Below are positions 8,874 to 20,640 of a stretch of DNA of 35,348 bases, piece by piece (the stretch's first letter is position 1; each line of letters opens with the position of its first letter). The stretch spans positions 1 to 35,348 of the forward strand of contig CABYZU010000009.1 in assembly GCA_902523495.1 (NCBI GenBank), read 5' to 3'. The notes under the pieces are model-generated. The model was not told the DNA's origin. It did no database searches and saw only the letters and a list, made by a program, of their open reading frames with translations. Both the position numbers and the translations under genes were made by a program. Origin of the DNA: an uncultured Pelagibacteraceae bacterium (lineage in GTDB: Bacteria > Pseudomonadota > Alphaproteobacteria > Pelagibacterales > Pelagibacteraceae).

Positions 8874-9941
8874 ATGTCAGATCTTAAAAAAATAAAAGAT
8901 GAATTTCTTTCAAAAATTAATAAAAAATTAAATATTTCTGAAATAAACCAAATTAAATCTAATCTATTTGGTAAAAACGGGTTAATTTCAACCCAATTTA
9001 AAAAGATTGGATCAATTAAAGCGTCAGAAAGAAAAAAATTTGCTTCCGACTTAAATATTATAAAAGATGAACTCCAAGATTTAATAAGTTCAAAAATAAA
9101 CGAAGTTGAAAATGCCGAAATTAACAAAAAATTAGAAAAAGAAAAAATTGATATTACTTTGCCTGAAAGATCATTTGTTAGAGGAAAAATCCATCCAGTT
9201 TCACAAACGATCGATGAAATATCATCAATTTTTTCTGAAATAGGTTTTAGTGTTGAGGAAGGGCCAGACGTTGAAAATGAATATAATAATTTTACAGCAC
9301 TAAATACACCAGAAAATCATCCAGCTAGAGATATGCATGATACTTTCTATCTAGATGAAAAAAAGAAAAAACTATTACGAACGCATACTTCTCCAGTTCA
9401 AATAAGAACTATGCTGAAAGATAAGCCACCGTTTAAAATTATCGCACCCGGAAGAACTTATAGATCAGATAGCGACCAAACTCATTCACCAATGTTTCAT
9501 CAAGTTGAAGGACTTCACATAGATAAGAATATAAACATGGGTCATTTAAAAGGATGTCTAAATTATTTTATAAAAGAATTTTTTGAGGTAGATAAAATTA
9601 AAATGAGATTTAGGCCAAGCCATTTTCCTTTTACAGAACCATCTGCGGAGGTTGATATTGGATACGAGATGAAAGATGGAAAAATTATAATAGGAGAGGG
9701 TAATCAATGGTTAGAGATTTTAGGGTGTGGAATGGTTCACCCAAATGTTTTAAAAAATGTTAAAGTTAATCCAACAAAGTTTCAGGGATATGCATTTGGT
9801 ATTGGGATTGATAGACTTGCTATGCTAAAATACGGAATAAATGACTTAAGAGCTTTCTTTGATTGTGATTACAGATGGTTAAATCATTTTGGATTTGATC
9901 CTTTAGATGTACCCACAAATTACAGAGGTCTAAGTAGATGA
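8874..9941 (+). CDS. pheS: Phenylalanine--tRNA ligase alpha subunit
   Basis: Catalytic subunit of the alpha2-beta2 synthetase. At 355 residues it is slightly longer than the E. coli protein (327). An N-terminal lysine-rich coiled coil (about 1-95) that contacts tRNA precedes the class II core. Motif 2 is around residues 185-213 ([20 protein letters not shown]) and motif 3 around 305-325 ([14 protein letters not shown]), both intact. The ATG at 8874 gives the expected N-terminus. The end overlaps pheT by four bases (ATGA), which suggests translational coupling and balanced subunit synthesis. Confidence 0.98.
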   Translation: MSDLKKIKDEFLSKINKKLNISEINQIKSNLFGKNGLISTQFKKIGSIKASERKKFASDLNIIKDELQDLISSKINEVENAEINKKLEKEKIDITLPERSFVRGKIHPVSQTIDEISSIFSEIGFSVEEGPDVENEYNNFTALNTPENHPARDMHDTFYLDEKKKKLLRTHTSPVQIRTMLKDKPPFKIIAPGRTYRSDSDQTHSPMFHQVEGLHIDKNINMGHLKGCLNYFIKEFFEVDKIKMRFRPSHFPFTEPSAEVDIGYEMKDGKIIIGEGNQWLEILGCGMVHPNVLKNVKVNPTKFQGYAFGIGIDRLAMLKYGINDLRAFFDCDYRWLNHFGFDPLDVPTNYRGLSR

Positions 9942-12343
9942 AAATAACATTTGATTGGTTAAAAGATCACCTAAAGACCAATTTAAAAGAGAAAAATCTT
10001 TTAGAGCAACTGACTAATATAGGCCTAGAGGTAGAAAGTGTGGAAAGTCTTTCTGCAGAAAACAAATTATTTAAAGTGGCTGAAATTATAAAAACTGAAA
10101 AACACCCTAATGCAGACCGACTTAAAGTATGTGATGTCAATGTTGGAGAAAAAGAAATTAAAAAAGTTGTGTGTGGTGCCGAAAATGCAAAAGAGGGTTT
10201 ACTTACTATATATGCTCCTCCAGGTGCAATTATACCAAAAACTAAGATGAAATTAGTAGTCGCTAAAATAAGAGGTGTTACCTCTTACGGAATGCTTTGT
10301 TCTGAGTTTGAATTGAATTTGTCTGATGAAAGTGATGGAATTACTGAATTATCAAAGAAGTATAAAAAAAATATTGGTAATAGTTATTTTTCAAAATCAA
10401 AATCGAATCTTATTGATTTATCTATAACACCTAATAGACCAGATTGTCTTGGAATTAGAGGAGTCGCTAGAGATCTTGCTGCATCTGGTTTTGGAAAATT
10501 AGTGGATTTTAAAGAAAAAAAAATTCATTCAAAAAATAAACAATCCTTAAAAGTAAAAATTAATAGAGAAAATGACCAAGGATGTACTGCTTTTGGAAGC
10601 TGTTTAATTAAAAATGTGAAAAATTCTGAAAGTCCCAATTGGCTTAAAGAAAAATTAGTTTCAGTTGGTCAAAAACCTATTTCAGCAATAGTTGACGTTA
10701 CAAATTATGTTATGCTTGATATGAATCGTCCATTACATGCATATGATGCTGATAAAATTGAAAAAGGTATAATTGTGCGAAACTCTAAGTTTGGAGAAGA
10801 ATTCACAGCACTCGATAATAAATTGTATAAATTGGAAAGTGGCATGTGTGTTATCAGCGATAACAAAGGTATTTTAGGACTTGGAGGAATTATTGGTGGC
10901 ACAAGATCTGGCACAGAATTTAATACGAAAAATATACTACTCGAGTCAGCTTATTTTGAACCGCGGTCAATAAGAAATACAGCAAAAAAATTAAATCTTG
11001 ATACGGATGCAAAGTTTAGATTTGAGAGAGGTATAGATCCGTTATCAATCGAAGACGGTTTGAATAAAGCTGCAAAATTAATAAAAGAGATTTGTGGTGG
11101 TGAAATTAGCAAAATAGATATTCAAAAAACACAAACTTTCAAAATAAAAAAAATTATATTTGACCCAAATATATTTGAGAAAATAACTGGTTTCAAAATT
11201 CCTCTGAAAAAAATGATTAAAATTTTAGAGGATCTTGGTTTTGGTGTTAAAAAAGAAAAAAAAAATTTCAAATTAAGTATTCCTTCATGGAGACCCGATA
11301 TCTCACAGGAAGTAGATATTGTTGAGGAGCTGGTAAGAATAAGTGGTTATGATAAGATAAATTATATAAACCCAATTAAACAAAGAAAAAAATCTACTTT
11401 AAATAAATATCAGAAATTATTTCATTTTTTACAAAGATCCGTTGCATCTAAAGGTTATCTGGAGGCAATAACTTGGTCATTCACAGATAAACGTTTTAAC
11501 GACCATTTTAGGAATAAAAAAAAAGAAATTAAAATTATTAATCCTATCAGTTCGGAATTAGGAGTTTTAAGGAATTCAATATTTTCAAATTTAACAATGT
11601 ATATAAATAAAAACCTTGATAGAGGTTTTAAGGACTTATCAATATTCGAAATAGGTCCTATTTTTAATGGCCCTAATCCTGGTGAACAAAATACTGTCAT
11701 TTGCGGTTTATCAGCAGGTAAAAAATCAAGATTATCTTGGATTGAAAAAGATAGAAACATAGATGTATTTGATGTGAAAAGAGATGTAGTTCAAACTTTA
11801 GTGGAAGTAGGTTATGACTCTAAAAAATTTTCTATTGATAGTAAAACACCTAACTATTATCACCCCGGTAAATCAGGAAGATTATTTTTAAGTAACGAAA
11901 AAGTTCAAACTGCAGCGTATTTTGGAGAAATACACCCTAACATTTTAAAGCAGATTGATATGAAAACAGAGTCTCTAGTTGGTTTTGAGATTTTTATGGA
12001 TAATCTAAAATTACCTGAAAAAACCCTTAAAGATCTTAAAGCAAAATTTTCATTTTCTGACTATCAAAAATCTGAGAGAGATTTTGCATTTATAGTAAAC
12101 AAAGATGTAAAGGCTCAAGATTTGATTGACTCTATCTCAAGTATAGATGGAAGTTTAGTAAAAAATGTAAAAGTTTTTGATGTTTATGAGGGTGATAATA
12201 TTCCTGAAAATCAGAAATCAATAGCGATCAGTGTAACAATACAGTCGTCTGAAAAAACTTTAAACGAGGATGATTTAGAAAAAATTAATAACTTGATAAT
12301 CAAAACAGTTGAAAATAAAACTGGTGCTAAAATTCGATCTTAA
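9938..12343 (+). CDS. pheT: Phenylalanine--tRNA ligase beta subunit
   Basis: An 801-residue partner of PheS carrying editing and tRNA-recognition domains. In order these are an N-terminal EMAP-II-like tRNA-binding domain (about 40-150, with [11 protein letters not shown] and [11 protein letters not shown]), a B3/B4 editing domain (about 210-385, [19 protein letters not shown]), a B5 domain (about 405-475), a core resembling a class II fold without catalytic motifs, and a C-terminal ferredoxin-like anticodon-binding domain (about 705-801, SERDFAFIV). The length and domain set match the bacterial family. It overlaps pheS by four bases, and lepA follows after 7 bases, so lepA is probably in the same transcript. 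Confidence 0.98.
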   Translation: MKITFDWLKDHLKTNLKEKNLLEQLTNIGLEVESVESLSAENKLFKVAEIIKTEKHPNADRLKVCDVNVGEKEIKKVVCGAENAKEGLLTIYAPPGAIIPKTKMKLVVAKIRGVTSYGMLCSEFELNLSDESDGITELSKKYKKNIGNSYFSKSKSNLIDLSITPNRPDCLGIRGVARDLAASGFGKLVDFKEKKIHSKNKQSLKVKINRENDQGCTAFGSCLIKNVKNSESPNWLKEKLVSVGQKPISAIVDVTNYVMLDMNRPLHAYDADKIEKGIIVRNSKFGEEFTALDNKLYKLESGMCVISDNKGILGLGGIIGGTRSGTEFNTKNILLESAYFEPRSIRNTAKKLNLDTDAKFRFERGIDPLSIEDGLNKAAKLIKEICGGEISKIDIQKTQTFKIKKIIFDPNIFEKITGFKIPLKKMIKILEDLGFGVKKEKKNFKLSIPSWRPDISQEVDIVEELVRISGYDKINYINPIKQRKKSTLNKYQKLFHFLQRSVASKGYLEAITWSFTDKRFNDHFRNKKKEIKIINPISSELGVLRNSIFSNLTMYINKNLDRGFKDLSIFEIGPIFNGPNPGEQNTVICGLSAGKKSRLSWIEKDRNIDVFDVKRDVVQTLVEVGYDSKKFSIDSKTPNYYHPGKSGRLFLSNEKVQTAAYFGEIHPNILKQIDMKTESLVGFEIFMDNLKLPEKTLKDLKAKFSFSDYQKSERDFAFIVNKDVKAQDLIDSISSIDGSLVKNVKVFDVYEGDNIPENQKSIAISVTIQSSEKTLNEDDLEKINNLIIKTVENKTGAKIRS

Positions 12344-12350
12344 TATTTAA

Positions 12351-14156
12351 ATGAACACTATCGATAATATTAGAAATTTTTCAATTATTGCTCACATTGA
12401 TCATGGCAAATCAACAATTGCTGATAGGATAATTCACAAATGTGGCGGTCTAACAGAAAGGGAAATGAAAGCCCAGGTTTTAGATTCTATGGATATCGAA
12501 AGAGAAAGAGGAATCACAATTAAAGCTCAAACTGTCAAATTAAACTACAAAGCCAAAAATGGAAAAGAATATGTATTAAATATTATAGACACTCCGGGAC
12601 ATGTTGATTTTAGTTATGAAGTTAGTAGATCATTATATGCTTGCGAAGGATCAATATTAATCGTTGATAGTACACAAGGTGTTGAAGCACAAACATTAGC
12701 TAATGTTTATCAAGCTTTAGATACCAATCATGAAATAATTCCAGTTTTAAATAAGATTGATCTACCAGCATCAGATTTAGAGAGAACTAGTAAACAAATT
12801 GAGGATGTGATTGGCATTGATACTGAAAATGCTATTCCGTGTTCTGGAAAAACTGGAGAGGGTATCGATGAGATATTAGAACAAATTATAAATCGTTTGC
12901 CAGGACCGGAAGGTGATTTAGAGCAAGATCTAAAATGTTTATTAGTAGATAGTTGGTACGACACATACCTTGGAGTAGTTATTTTAGTAAGAGTTATAAA
13001 TGGAAAGATTTCTAAAAATATGAAAATTAAGATGCTCTCAACCAATCAAGATTATATTATTGAAAAAGTTGGTGTTTTCACTCCTAAACCAAAAGATATA
13101 AATGAATTAAATGCTGGTGAGATTGGTTTTATAACAACCGGAATAAAAGTTTTATCTGATACAAAAGTTGGAGACACAATTTGTGATGCTACTAAGCCAT
13201 CAGTAAATCCATTACCTGGCTTTAAACCAAGTAAACCTGTTGTTTTCTGTGGGTTATTCCCAGTTGACAGTTCAGAATATCAAAAATTAAAAGATGGGTT
13301 AGCAAAACTTCAGCTAAATGATGCGAGCTTTTCATTTGAAGCCGAATCCTCATCTGCTCTAGGTTTAGGTTTTAGATGTGGTTTTTTGGGACTACTTCAT
13401 CTTGAAATCATTACAGAAAGATTAGAGAGAGAGTTCGATGTAAATTTACTTACAACAACCCCAGGCGTTGTTTACAAAGTAAATTTGAACAAGGGAAATA
13501 CAATTGATTTACAGAACCCATCAAGTTTACCAAATCCTTCATTAATTAAATCTATTGAAGAGCCTTGGATAAAAGCTACAGTTATAACACCAGATCAATA
13601 TTTAGGTTCAATAATAAAATTGTGCCAAGATAAAAGAGGTGTTCAAATTAATTTAACCTATTCAGGTAATAGGGCAGTTTTAAGCTATGAGCTACCTTTA
13701 AACGAAGTAGTTTTTGACTTTAATGATAGAATAAAATCTATGACAAGTGGATATGCAAGCTTTGATTATGAAATCATTGATCATAGAGAGGGCGATTTGG
13801 TAAAACTAGGAATTTTAGTAAATGCTGAACCAGTTGATGCATTAGCAATGATGATTCATAAAGATTTTGCACAAAGAACAGGAAGAGAGGTATGTGAAAA
13901 ATTAAAAGATTTGATACCAAGACATAACTTTATGATACCAGTACAAGCTGCAATTGGAGGTAAAATTATTGCAAGAGAGACAATTAAAGGTTTCAAGAAA
14001 GATGTTTTGACAAAAATTCATGGAGGTGGAGCCACTGATAGGAAAAGAAAACTTCTCGAAAAACAAAAAAAAGGCAAGGCGAGATCTAAGCAGTTTGGTA
14101 GAGTTGAGATACCACAGGAAGCATTTATTGGAGTATTAAAAATTTCTAAAGACTAA
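12351..14156 (+). CDS. lepA: Elongation factor 4 (LepA)
   Basis: A translational GTPase related to EF-G that acts on stalled or mis-translocated ribosomes and in 30S biogenesis. At 601 residues it is normal length. GTPase motifs are G1 AHIDHGKS (14-21), G2 GITIKAQ (54-60), G3 DTPGH (80-84) and G4 NKID (134-137). The C-terminal LepA-specific domain is intact ([19 protein letters not shown], then [14 protein letters not shown]). It is spaced 7 bases from pheT. Its 3' end overlaps the convergent GT61 gene by 11 bases, so any intrinsic terminator would have to lie within coding sequence. Confidence 0.98.
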   Translation: MNTIDNIRNFSIIAHIDHGKSTIADRIIHKCGGLTEREMKAQVLDSMDIERERGITIKAQTVKLNYKAKNGKEYVLNIIDTPGHVDFSYEVSRSLYACEGSILIVDSTQGVEAQTLANVYQALDTNHEIIPVLNKIDLPASDLERTSKQIEDVIGIDTENAIPCSGKTGEGIDEILEQIINRLPGPEGDLEQDLKCLLVDSWYDTYLGVVILVRVINGKISKNMKIKMLSTNQDYIIEKVGVFTPKPKDINELNAGEIGFITTGIKVLSDTKVGDTICDATKPSVNPLPGFKPSKPVVFCGLFPVDSSEYQKLKDGLAKLQLNDASFSFEAESSSALGLGFRCGFLGLLHLEIITERLEREFDVNLLTTTPGVVYKVNLNKGNTIDLQNPSSLPNPSLIKSIEEPWIKATVITPDQYLGSIIKLCQDKRGVQINLTYSGNRAVLSYELPLNEVVFDFNDRIKSMTSGYASFDYEIIDHREGDLVKLGILVNAEPVDALAMMIHKDFAQRTGREVCEKLKDLIPRHNFMIPVQAAIGGKIIARETIKGFKKDVLTKIHGGGATDRKRKLLEKQKKGKARSKQFGRVEIPQEAFIGVLKISKD

Positions 14157-15243
14157 CATTATCATTAATCATTTTTAAATGCCTTTTATTTAAGTGAATT
14201 TTAAAAGGAAAATTTTTATCATTATTGTCGGGTTTTGTTTTTATTCTAAAATATTTAAGTTTTAAAATTTTACAAATTCTTTGGCATTTTTTATTTGGGT
14301 GATCAGAAGGTATAATCTCAATAATTTTTGTCCCTGGTTTGCAAAATATTATATTTGTAAGCGCTGCTCCATGGGGACTTAAGATTATTGAGGCATTTTT
14401 AAAAAGATAGATTTGTTTTTCTTGGGATAATTTTTCTGGAGCGTAAATGGTAAAATCATTTTTTTTTAGCCAGCTATTCAAATAATTTTGATTAAAGATT
14501 TTGCAATGATTAAATTTAGAGGTTGATCTGTCTAAAAAAATTTTTTTGGAGTTATTAAACCTTTTTGATTTATTCAATAAAATTTTTCTATTTACAAGTA
14601 TTACCCACCTAGGTATTTTCTTCACTTCATTTTGAAAATAACCTTTATTATACCATGGATGATCTATACAAATTATCTTATCAGCAAAAATATGTTTGTA
14701 TTTTGAGCTATCAATTAATTTTTTTTTTGGAACACCTAAAATCGCGAATATTTTGATTTGCCATTTTTGTGGTCTAGAGACATAATAAAAATTTATTTTT
14801 TTTTTAATTTTTTTTTGTGAAATATGAATTCTTGGAATAATATCAAATATGAAATGAAAATAATTGTTTCCACTACCTCCTTGAGAGAGATTTAAAACTG
14901 TGCCTGAGAATCTTTTTACAAATGATGTTGTCCCTTTCTTTAATACTGAGTTATATCCTGCACTTTTTAATTTTCCATTTACTTGTTGAAAAGATAATTT
15001 AGGTAATAAAAGATTATTTTTAATAACCGCAACATTTTCATTATTATCTGTGAATATTCTTGCTTTTTTAACGACATAAAATTTATATTTTTTATTTTCA
15101 AAATTTCTAATTTTAGGATCATTGATTTGTGATACGTCAACAAAAGAAGAGAAATTTTTCTTAACCCTTATTTTGCCATGAATATGTTCAAAAACTTTTG
15201 ATCTTAAATTTTTATAATATGATTTTATTTTCTTCTTAATCAT
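14146..15243 (-). CDS. Glycosyltransferase family 61 (DUF563-type)
   Basis: A 365-residue protein with the two hallmark GT61 segments: [14 protein letters not shown] (about 126-139) and [20 protein letters not shown] (about 288-307, usual family form SxHGAxLTNxxF.kPGt.viEl). In bacteria such enzymes transfer sugars to surface polysaccharide or lipopolysaccharide; donor and acceptor are unknown here. The N-terminal third is lysine-rich and poorly conserved. There is no signal peptide or clear membrane helix. It converges on lepA (11-base overlap), and its start codon sits 2 bases from the longest possible start of the divergent oxidoreductase. With that gene and the GT17 gene it forms a short glycan cassette inserted between lepA and tRNA-Ser/gyrB. 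Confidence 0.85.
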   Translation of the reverse strand: MIKKKIKSYYKNLRSKVFEHIHGKIRVKKNFSSFVDVSQINDPKIRNFENKKYKFYVVKKARIFTDNNENVAVIKNNLLLPKLSFQQVNGKLKSAGYNSVLKKGTTSFVKRFSGTVLNLSQGGSGNNYFHFIFDIIPRIHISQKKIKKKINFYYVSRPQKWQIKIFAILGVPKKKLIDSSKYKHIFADKIICIDHPWYNKGYFQNEVKKIPRWVILVNRKILLNKSKRFNNSKKIFLDRSTSKFNHCKIFNQNYLNSWLKKNDFTIYAPEKLSQEKQIYLFKNASIILSPHGAALTNIIFCKPGTKIIEIIPSDHPNKKCQRICKILKLKYFRIKTKPDNNDKNFPFKIHLNKRHLKMINDNVSL

Positions 15244-15245
15244 TT

Positions 15246-16295
15246 ATGATAAAGAATAATTATATTATGGGTGATGTAGTAAAATGGGGAATAATTGGAC
15301 TTGGAAATGTTGCTCATGAGTTTGCTAACTCTTTTTATAATACAAAAAAAGCCAAGTTAATAGCTATTGCAAGTAAATCGCAAAGTAAATTATCAAAGTT
15401 TAAGGCCAATTTTAATATTGAAAATATTAATTGTCATAACGATTACGAAAAATTATTAAATAATAATAAGGTTGATATTGTATATATAGCTTTACCAAAC
15501 AGTCTTCATTATGAATGGACACATAAGTCATTGAACTTTAAAAAACATATCTTAGTTGAAAAACCCGCATTCCTAAATTTTCAAGAAACAAAAAATATTT
15601 TTAATCACAAAGGCTTTGATAAATTTTTTATTGGAGAGGGTTTTATGTTTAGATATCACCCCCAAATAATGAAAACAATTGAGCTAATAAAAAATAAGGA
15701 AATCGGTCGCATTATCTCTATGGAGACTTCATTTGAAAAAAATTTATTAACAAAAAAACGTTTCTTTGGACTTTTTAACTCAAGTAAATTTAACAAAAAA
15801 AAAAGAATTTTTTCTGAGTCATTAGGTGGTGGAGCTATATTAGATCATGGTTCATATACGGTTTCTATGAGTTTATTAATTGCATCTTTGATAGATGGAT
15901 TGAATATTGAAAATTTTGAGTTATTGGAAAACAAAAAAAAAAAAATTAAAAATATTGATGTAGAAAGTTCTGTAAAATTAATAATTGATAATAAATTTCA
16001 AGCAAAAATTACAGCATCTTTTTCAAGAGATATTGGAAATTCTACTACAATAAATGGTAAGAATGGAAAAATAATAATCACAAATACTTGGAACCCAGAT
16101 GAGGGTGAAATAATTTTAGATAATGATAAGAAAAAAATATTTAAATTAAAAAATGAAAAAAATATTTACTCTAGAGAAATCGATGAAATAAGTAATGATA
16201 TCTTAAATAATAAAAAAGAAGCTAGTTTCCCAGGTACAAAAAAAAAAGACATATATATATGTAGTAAAATTTTGGAAAAATGGATTAATGACTAA
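15246..16295 (+). CDS. Gfo/Idh/MocA-family NAD(P)-dependent oxidoreductase
   Basis: A 349-residue sugar-type dehydrogenase. The N-terminal Rossmann fold has the nucleotide-binding motif GLGNVA (18-23), the conserved VEKP (104-107) carries the catalytic-type Lys106, and the C-terminal domain has GGGAILDHGSY (194-204). Such enzymes oxidise or reduce nucleotide sugars or free sugars; between two glycosyltransferases it may make an unusual sugar donor (inference). Start: the longest frame begins at 15246, but an in-frame ATG at 15267 (MGDVVKWGIIGLG) gives the usual family N-terminus and leaves 23 bases rather than 2 to the divergent GT61 start. I list the longer frame, but 15267 is at least as likely. 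A run of 13 A at 15933-15945 lies in the coding region. The 3' end overlaps the GT17 gene by 8 bases. Confidence 0.87.
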   Translation: MIKNNYIMGDVVKWGIIGLGNVAHEFANSFYNTKKAKLIAIASKSQSKLSKFKANFNIENINCHNDYEKLLNNNKVDIVYIALPNSLHYEWTHKSLNFKKHILVEKPAFLNFQETKNIFNHKGFDKFFIGEGFMFRYHPQIMKTIELIKNKEIGRIISMETSFEKNLLTKKRFFGLFNSSKFNKKKRIFSESLGGGAILDHGSYTVSMSLLIASLIDGLNIENFELLENKKKKIKNIDVESSVKLIIDNKFQAKITASFSRDIGNSTTINGKNGKIIITNTWNPDEGEIILDNDKKKIFKLKNEKNIYSREIDEISNDILNNKKEASFPGTKKKDIYICSKILEKWIND

Positions 16296-17094
16296 AAATA
16301 AATTAATTGATTGTATTACTTTTTTTGATAATAACTTTATGTTTAATCTAAGATATAATATTCTCCAAAAATATGTTGATTACTTTGTTGTTTGTGAGTC
16401 AAAGTATGATCATAAAAATAATATCAAAAAATTGAATTTTAATTTTAAAAACTACGACCCAAAAAAGATTAAATATCTAATTCTAGACAAACCATTTCCT
16501 GACAATATTGATGTATGGAAAAACCAAGCTATTCAAAGAGAATTTATTTTAGAGAATTTATCTTTTGCACAACCAGATGATTATGTTTTTTTCTCAGATC
16601 CTGACGAAATTCCAAAGCCACAAATATTTAAAAAATTTAATTTGATTAAAAAATATGGAATTTTTTATCAAAAATGCTTTAATTATAAATTCAACCTTTA
16701 CAACCCTTACGAAACACCTTGGGAGGGAACAAGGGTTTGTAAGAAAAAAAATTTAAAGTCTATAGATTATATGCGTCAAAAAATTAGATCAAAAAACCTT
16801 GAATATACCTTTTTAAGATTTGATAAAGAAAAAAGTATACAAATCTATGAAAATGCTGGTTGGCACTTTAATAATATAATGGAGCCTGATGAAATATCTC
16901 TTAAACTCAAAACATTTGCTCACACAGAATTTAGTGATAATAAGTATTCTAATACTAATATAATAAAATCAAAAATTGATAAAAAAGTTGATTTATTTAA
17001 TAGAGGACACCAGTATAAAAAAGTTATGTTAGATCGAACTTTTCCAAAATATCTTCATGATAATTATCAATTGTATAAAAAATTTATTTTGTGA
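16288..17094 (+). CDS. Glycosyltransferase family 17-like protein
   Basis: A 268-residue protein resembling GT17, the family of eukaryotic beta-1,4-N-acetylglucosaminyltransferase III and many bacterial and viral relatives. It starts with LIDCITFFDNNFMFNLRYN, continues with VDYFVVCESKYDH, and has an acidic motif FSDPDEIP (102-109) whose Asp104-x-Asp106 probably binds the metal and nucleotide sugar; the AGWHFNNI segment (about 190-197) also fits. It is probably cytoplasmic. The reading frame overlaps the oxidoreductase by 8 bases, so the two are co-translated. It ends 3 bases before tRNA-Ser. Substrate unknown; surface glycan synthesis is an inference from its neighbours. Confidence 0.82.
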   Translation: MTKNKLIDCITFFDNNFMFNLRYNILQKYVDYFVVCESKYDHKNNIKKLNFNFKNYDPKKIKYLILDKPFPDNIDVWKNQAIQREFILENLSFAQPDDYVFFSDPDEIPKPQIFKKFNLIKKYGIFYQKCFNYKFNLYNPYETPWEGTRVCKKKNLKSIDYMRQKIRSKNLEYTFLRFDKEKSIQIYENAGWHFNNIMEPDEISLKLKTFAHTEFSDNKYSNTNIIKSKIDKKVDLFNRGHQYKKVMLDRTFPKYLHDNYQLYKKFIL

Positions 17095-17097
17095 TTT

Positions 17098-17187
17098 GGA
17101 GAGGTGGCCGAGTGGTTGAAGGCGCACGCTTGGAAAGCGTGTAAAGGAGTAATCTTTTCATGGGTTCGAATCCCATTCTCTCCGCCA
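17098..17187 (+). tRNA. tRNA-Ser (GGA anticodon)
   Basis: The 90-base gene folds as a class II tRNA. The acceptor stem GGAGAGG (17098-17104) pairs with TCTCTCC before discriminator G and an encoded CCA (17185-17187). The anticodon stem CACGC/GCGTG encloses TTGGAAA, giving anticodon GGA. A long variable arm (AAAG...CTTT) is diagnostic for serine. The T-arm contains GGGTTCGAATCCC. It starts 3 bases after the GT17 stop. Confidence 0.98.
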
Positions 17188-17189
17188 TT

Positions 17190-17217
17190 AATTAAGGCTT
17201 ATTTTTCAAGCTTAATT
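17190..17217 (+). terminator. Candidate hairpin downstream of tRNA-Ser
   Basis: AATTAAgGCTT (17190-17200) can pair with AAGCTTAATT (17208-17217), giving a 10-bp stem with one bulged G and a 7-base loop. Only three T residues end the structure (17216-17218), so it is a weak intrinsic terminator at best; it may instead be a tRNA processing or 3'-end structure. Confidence 0.35.
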
Positions 17218-17269
17218 TGAAATTTAGCGATTAAAATCTTGAAGATAAATAAGCATTTTTTTTAAAAAA

Positions 17270-17278
17270 TGTTATGAT
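17270..17278 (+). promoter_or_regulatory. gyrB: Candidate extended -10 promoter for gyrB
   Basis: TGTTATGAT (17270-17278) is an extended -10 element (TGn plus TATGAT, 5 of 6 to consensus) 23 bases before the gyrB ATG. No good -35 lies 16-18 bases upstream, which extended -10 promoters can tolerate. A T8A6 tract (17256-17269, probably curved DNA) lies directly upstream. This is the longest gap in the window and the only obvious place for a gyrB promoter. Confidence 0.45.
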
Positions 17279-17298
17279 TTATTTTTTCCATATTTTAA

Positions 17299-19356
<2,058 letters not shown>

Positions 19357-20640
19357 ATGATGAAGTTTTTTGAAACTTCAAAATTTCATACGCTCAAAAA
19401 ATCCACCTATATTTCCTTAAGATGGATTGGTATTATTGGTCAGCTATTTTCAGTCAATATTGTTTATTTTTATTTCAATTTTGGGTTTAATTTTTTATTG
19501 GCAAACTTTATAATTTTTGTGGGAATATTAAGTAATTTTTACTTAATTTTTGTATATAATAAAACACAACTTTCGGATAGGTCAGCATTAATTTTTTTAG
19601 TAATTGATATTTTTCAATTAGGATCTTTAATTTATTTGACTGGAGGGGTTGTAAATCCATTTATAGTTTTTTTGTTAATACCAAGTGTGTTTGCTTCTTC
19701 AAATTTAGGCTTTAGAACAAATTTATTGCTTGTGATAACAACTATATTTATAATTATCTTTTTAACTTTTTACTCTGAAAATTTACCTTCACCTTTAAAT
19801 GACAACTTTTATGTAGACTCATATTATTATTATTCTATCCCAGTCGCTTTGATAATTGCTTTAATTTTTTTGAATTATTTTGCTATTGTATTCGGAACAG
19901 AGTCTAGAAAAAGAAAAGAAGCTTTGAGTAAGATGGAGGAGGTAATGGCTCAAGAACATGAGATGTTATCTTTGGGTGGTCAAGCAGCAGCAGCAGCTCA
20001 TTCTTTGGGGACTCCTTTATCTACAATTAAAATTATTACACAAGAACTTAAAGATCAATTAAAAGATAAAAAAGAATTAACTCAAGATATAGAATTATTA
20101 TCGAGTCAAGTTGAAAGATGTAATCAAATATTAAAAAAATTGTCTATAAATCCTGTCGAAAAAGATGACTTTATTGACGAAGATTTAACCTTAAAAGAAT
20201 ATATTAATCAAATAGTTTCCTCTTTCCAGGAAACAAGCAATAAAAACTTTATCCTAAATTTTGATCAAGACTCAAACCCAAAAAAAATTCCTAGATCTAT
20301 AGAGATTATTTATGGTCTAAGAAATTTTATTGGTAACGCTAATAAATTTGCTAATAAAAAAATATTTATAACATTAAAAAGTAACAATGATTATAGTGAA
20401 GTATTTATTGAGGATGATGGAGAAGGCTACCCTAGTGAAATTTTATCAAAAATTGGTGAGCCTTATCTTAGATCGTTAACTGAAAAAAAAAAGGATAAAA
20501 TAGGTCTTGGGTTAGGCATATTTATTGGAAAAAATTTGCTTGAAAAAAATTTTGCTTCTTTGAATTGTCAAAACTCAAAAACAAGATCAGGTGCTGAAGT
20601 TAATATAAAGTGGAGAAATACAGATTTATTAAAACTTTAA
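19357..20640 (+). CDS. regB: RegB/PrrB/ActS-like redox sensor histidine kinase
   Basis: A 427-residue membrane sensor kinase. The N-terminal half has about six hydrophobic helices (roughly 22-180), with the quinone-sensing heptad GGVVNPF at 96-102 that marks the RegB family. The HisKA H-box is [14 protein letters not shown] with His215. The redox-active Cys of RegB has a counterpart at Cys255 (QVERCNQIL). The catalytic domain has the N-box [10 protein letters not shown] (323-332), G1 DDGEGYP (353-359) and G2 GLGLGIF (383-389). In the family, RegB phosphorylates RegA and controls energy metabolism in response to quinone and oxygen state. Here the residue after His is Ser rather than the usual Glu. 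No RegA gene is in the window. It directly abuts gyrB and overlaps convergent cobT by 4 bases. Confidence 0.9.
   Translation: MMKFFETSKFHTLKKSTYISLRWIGIIGQLFSVNIVYFYFNFGFNFLLANFIIFVGILSNFYLIFVYNKTQLSDRSALIFLVIDIFQLGSLIYLTGGVVNPFIVFLLIPSVFASSNLGFRTNLLLVITTIFIIIFLTFYSENLPSPLNDNFYVDSYYYYSIPVALIIALIFLNYFAIVFGTESRKRKEALSKMEEVMAQEHEMLSLGGQAAAAAHSLGTPLSTIKIITQELKDQLKDKKELTQDIELLSSQVERCNQILKKLSINPVEKDDFIDEDLTLKEYINQIVSSFQETSNKNFILNFDQDSNPKKIPRSIEIIYGLRNFIGNANKFANKKIFITLKSNNDYSEVFIEDDGEGYPSEILSKIGEPYLRSLTEKKKDKIGLGLGIFIGKNLLEKNFASLNCQNSKTRSGAEVNIKWRNTDLLKL

Noticed and set aside
11455-11760. 101-residue frame on the - strand inside pheT
   Set aside because: Antisense shadow of an intact pheT; no recognisable features.
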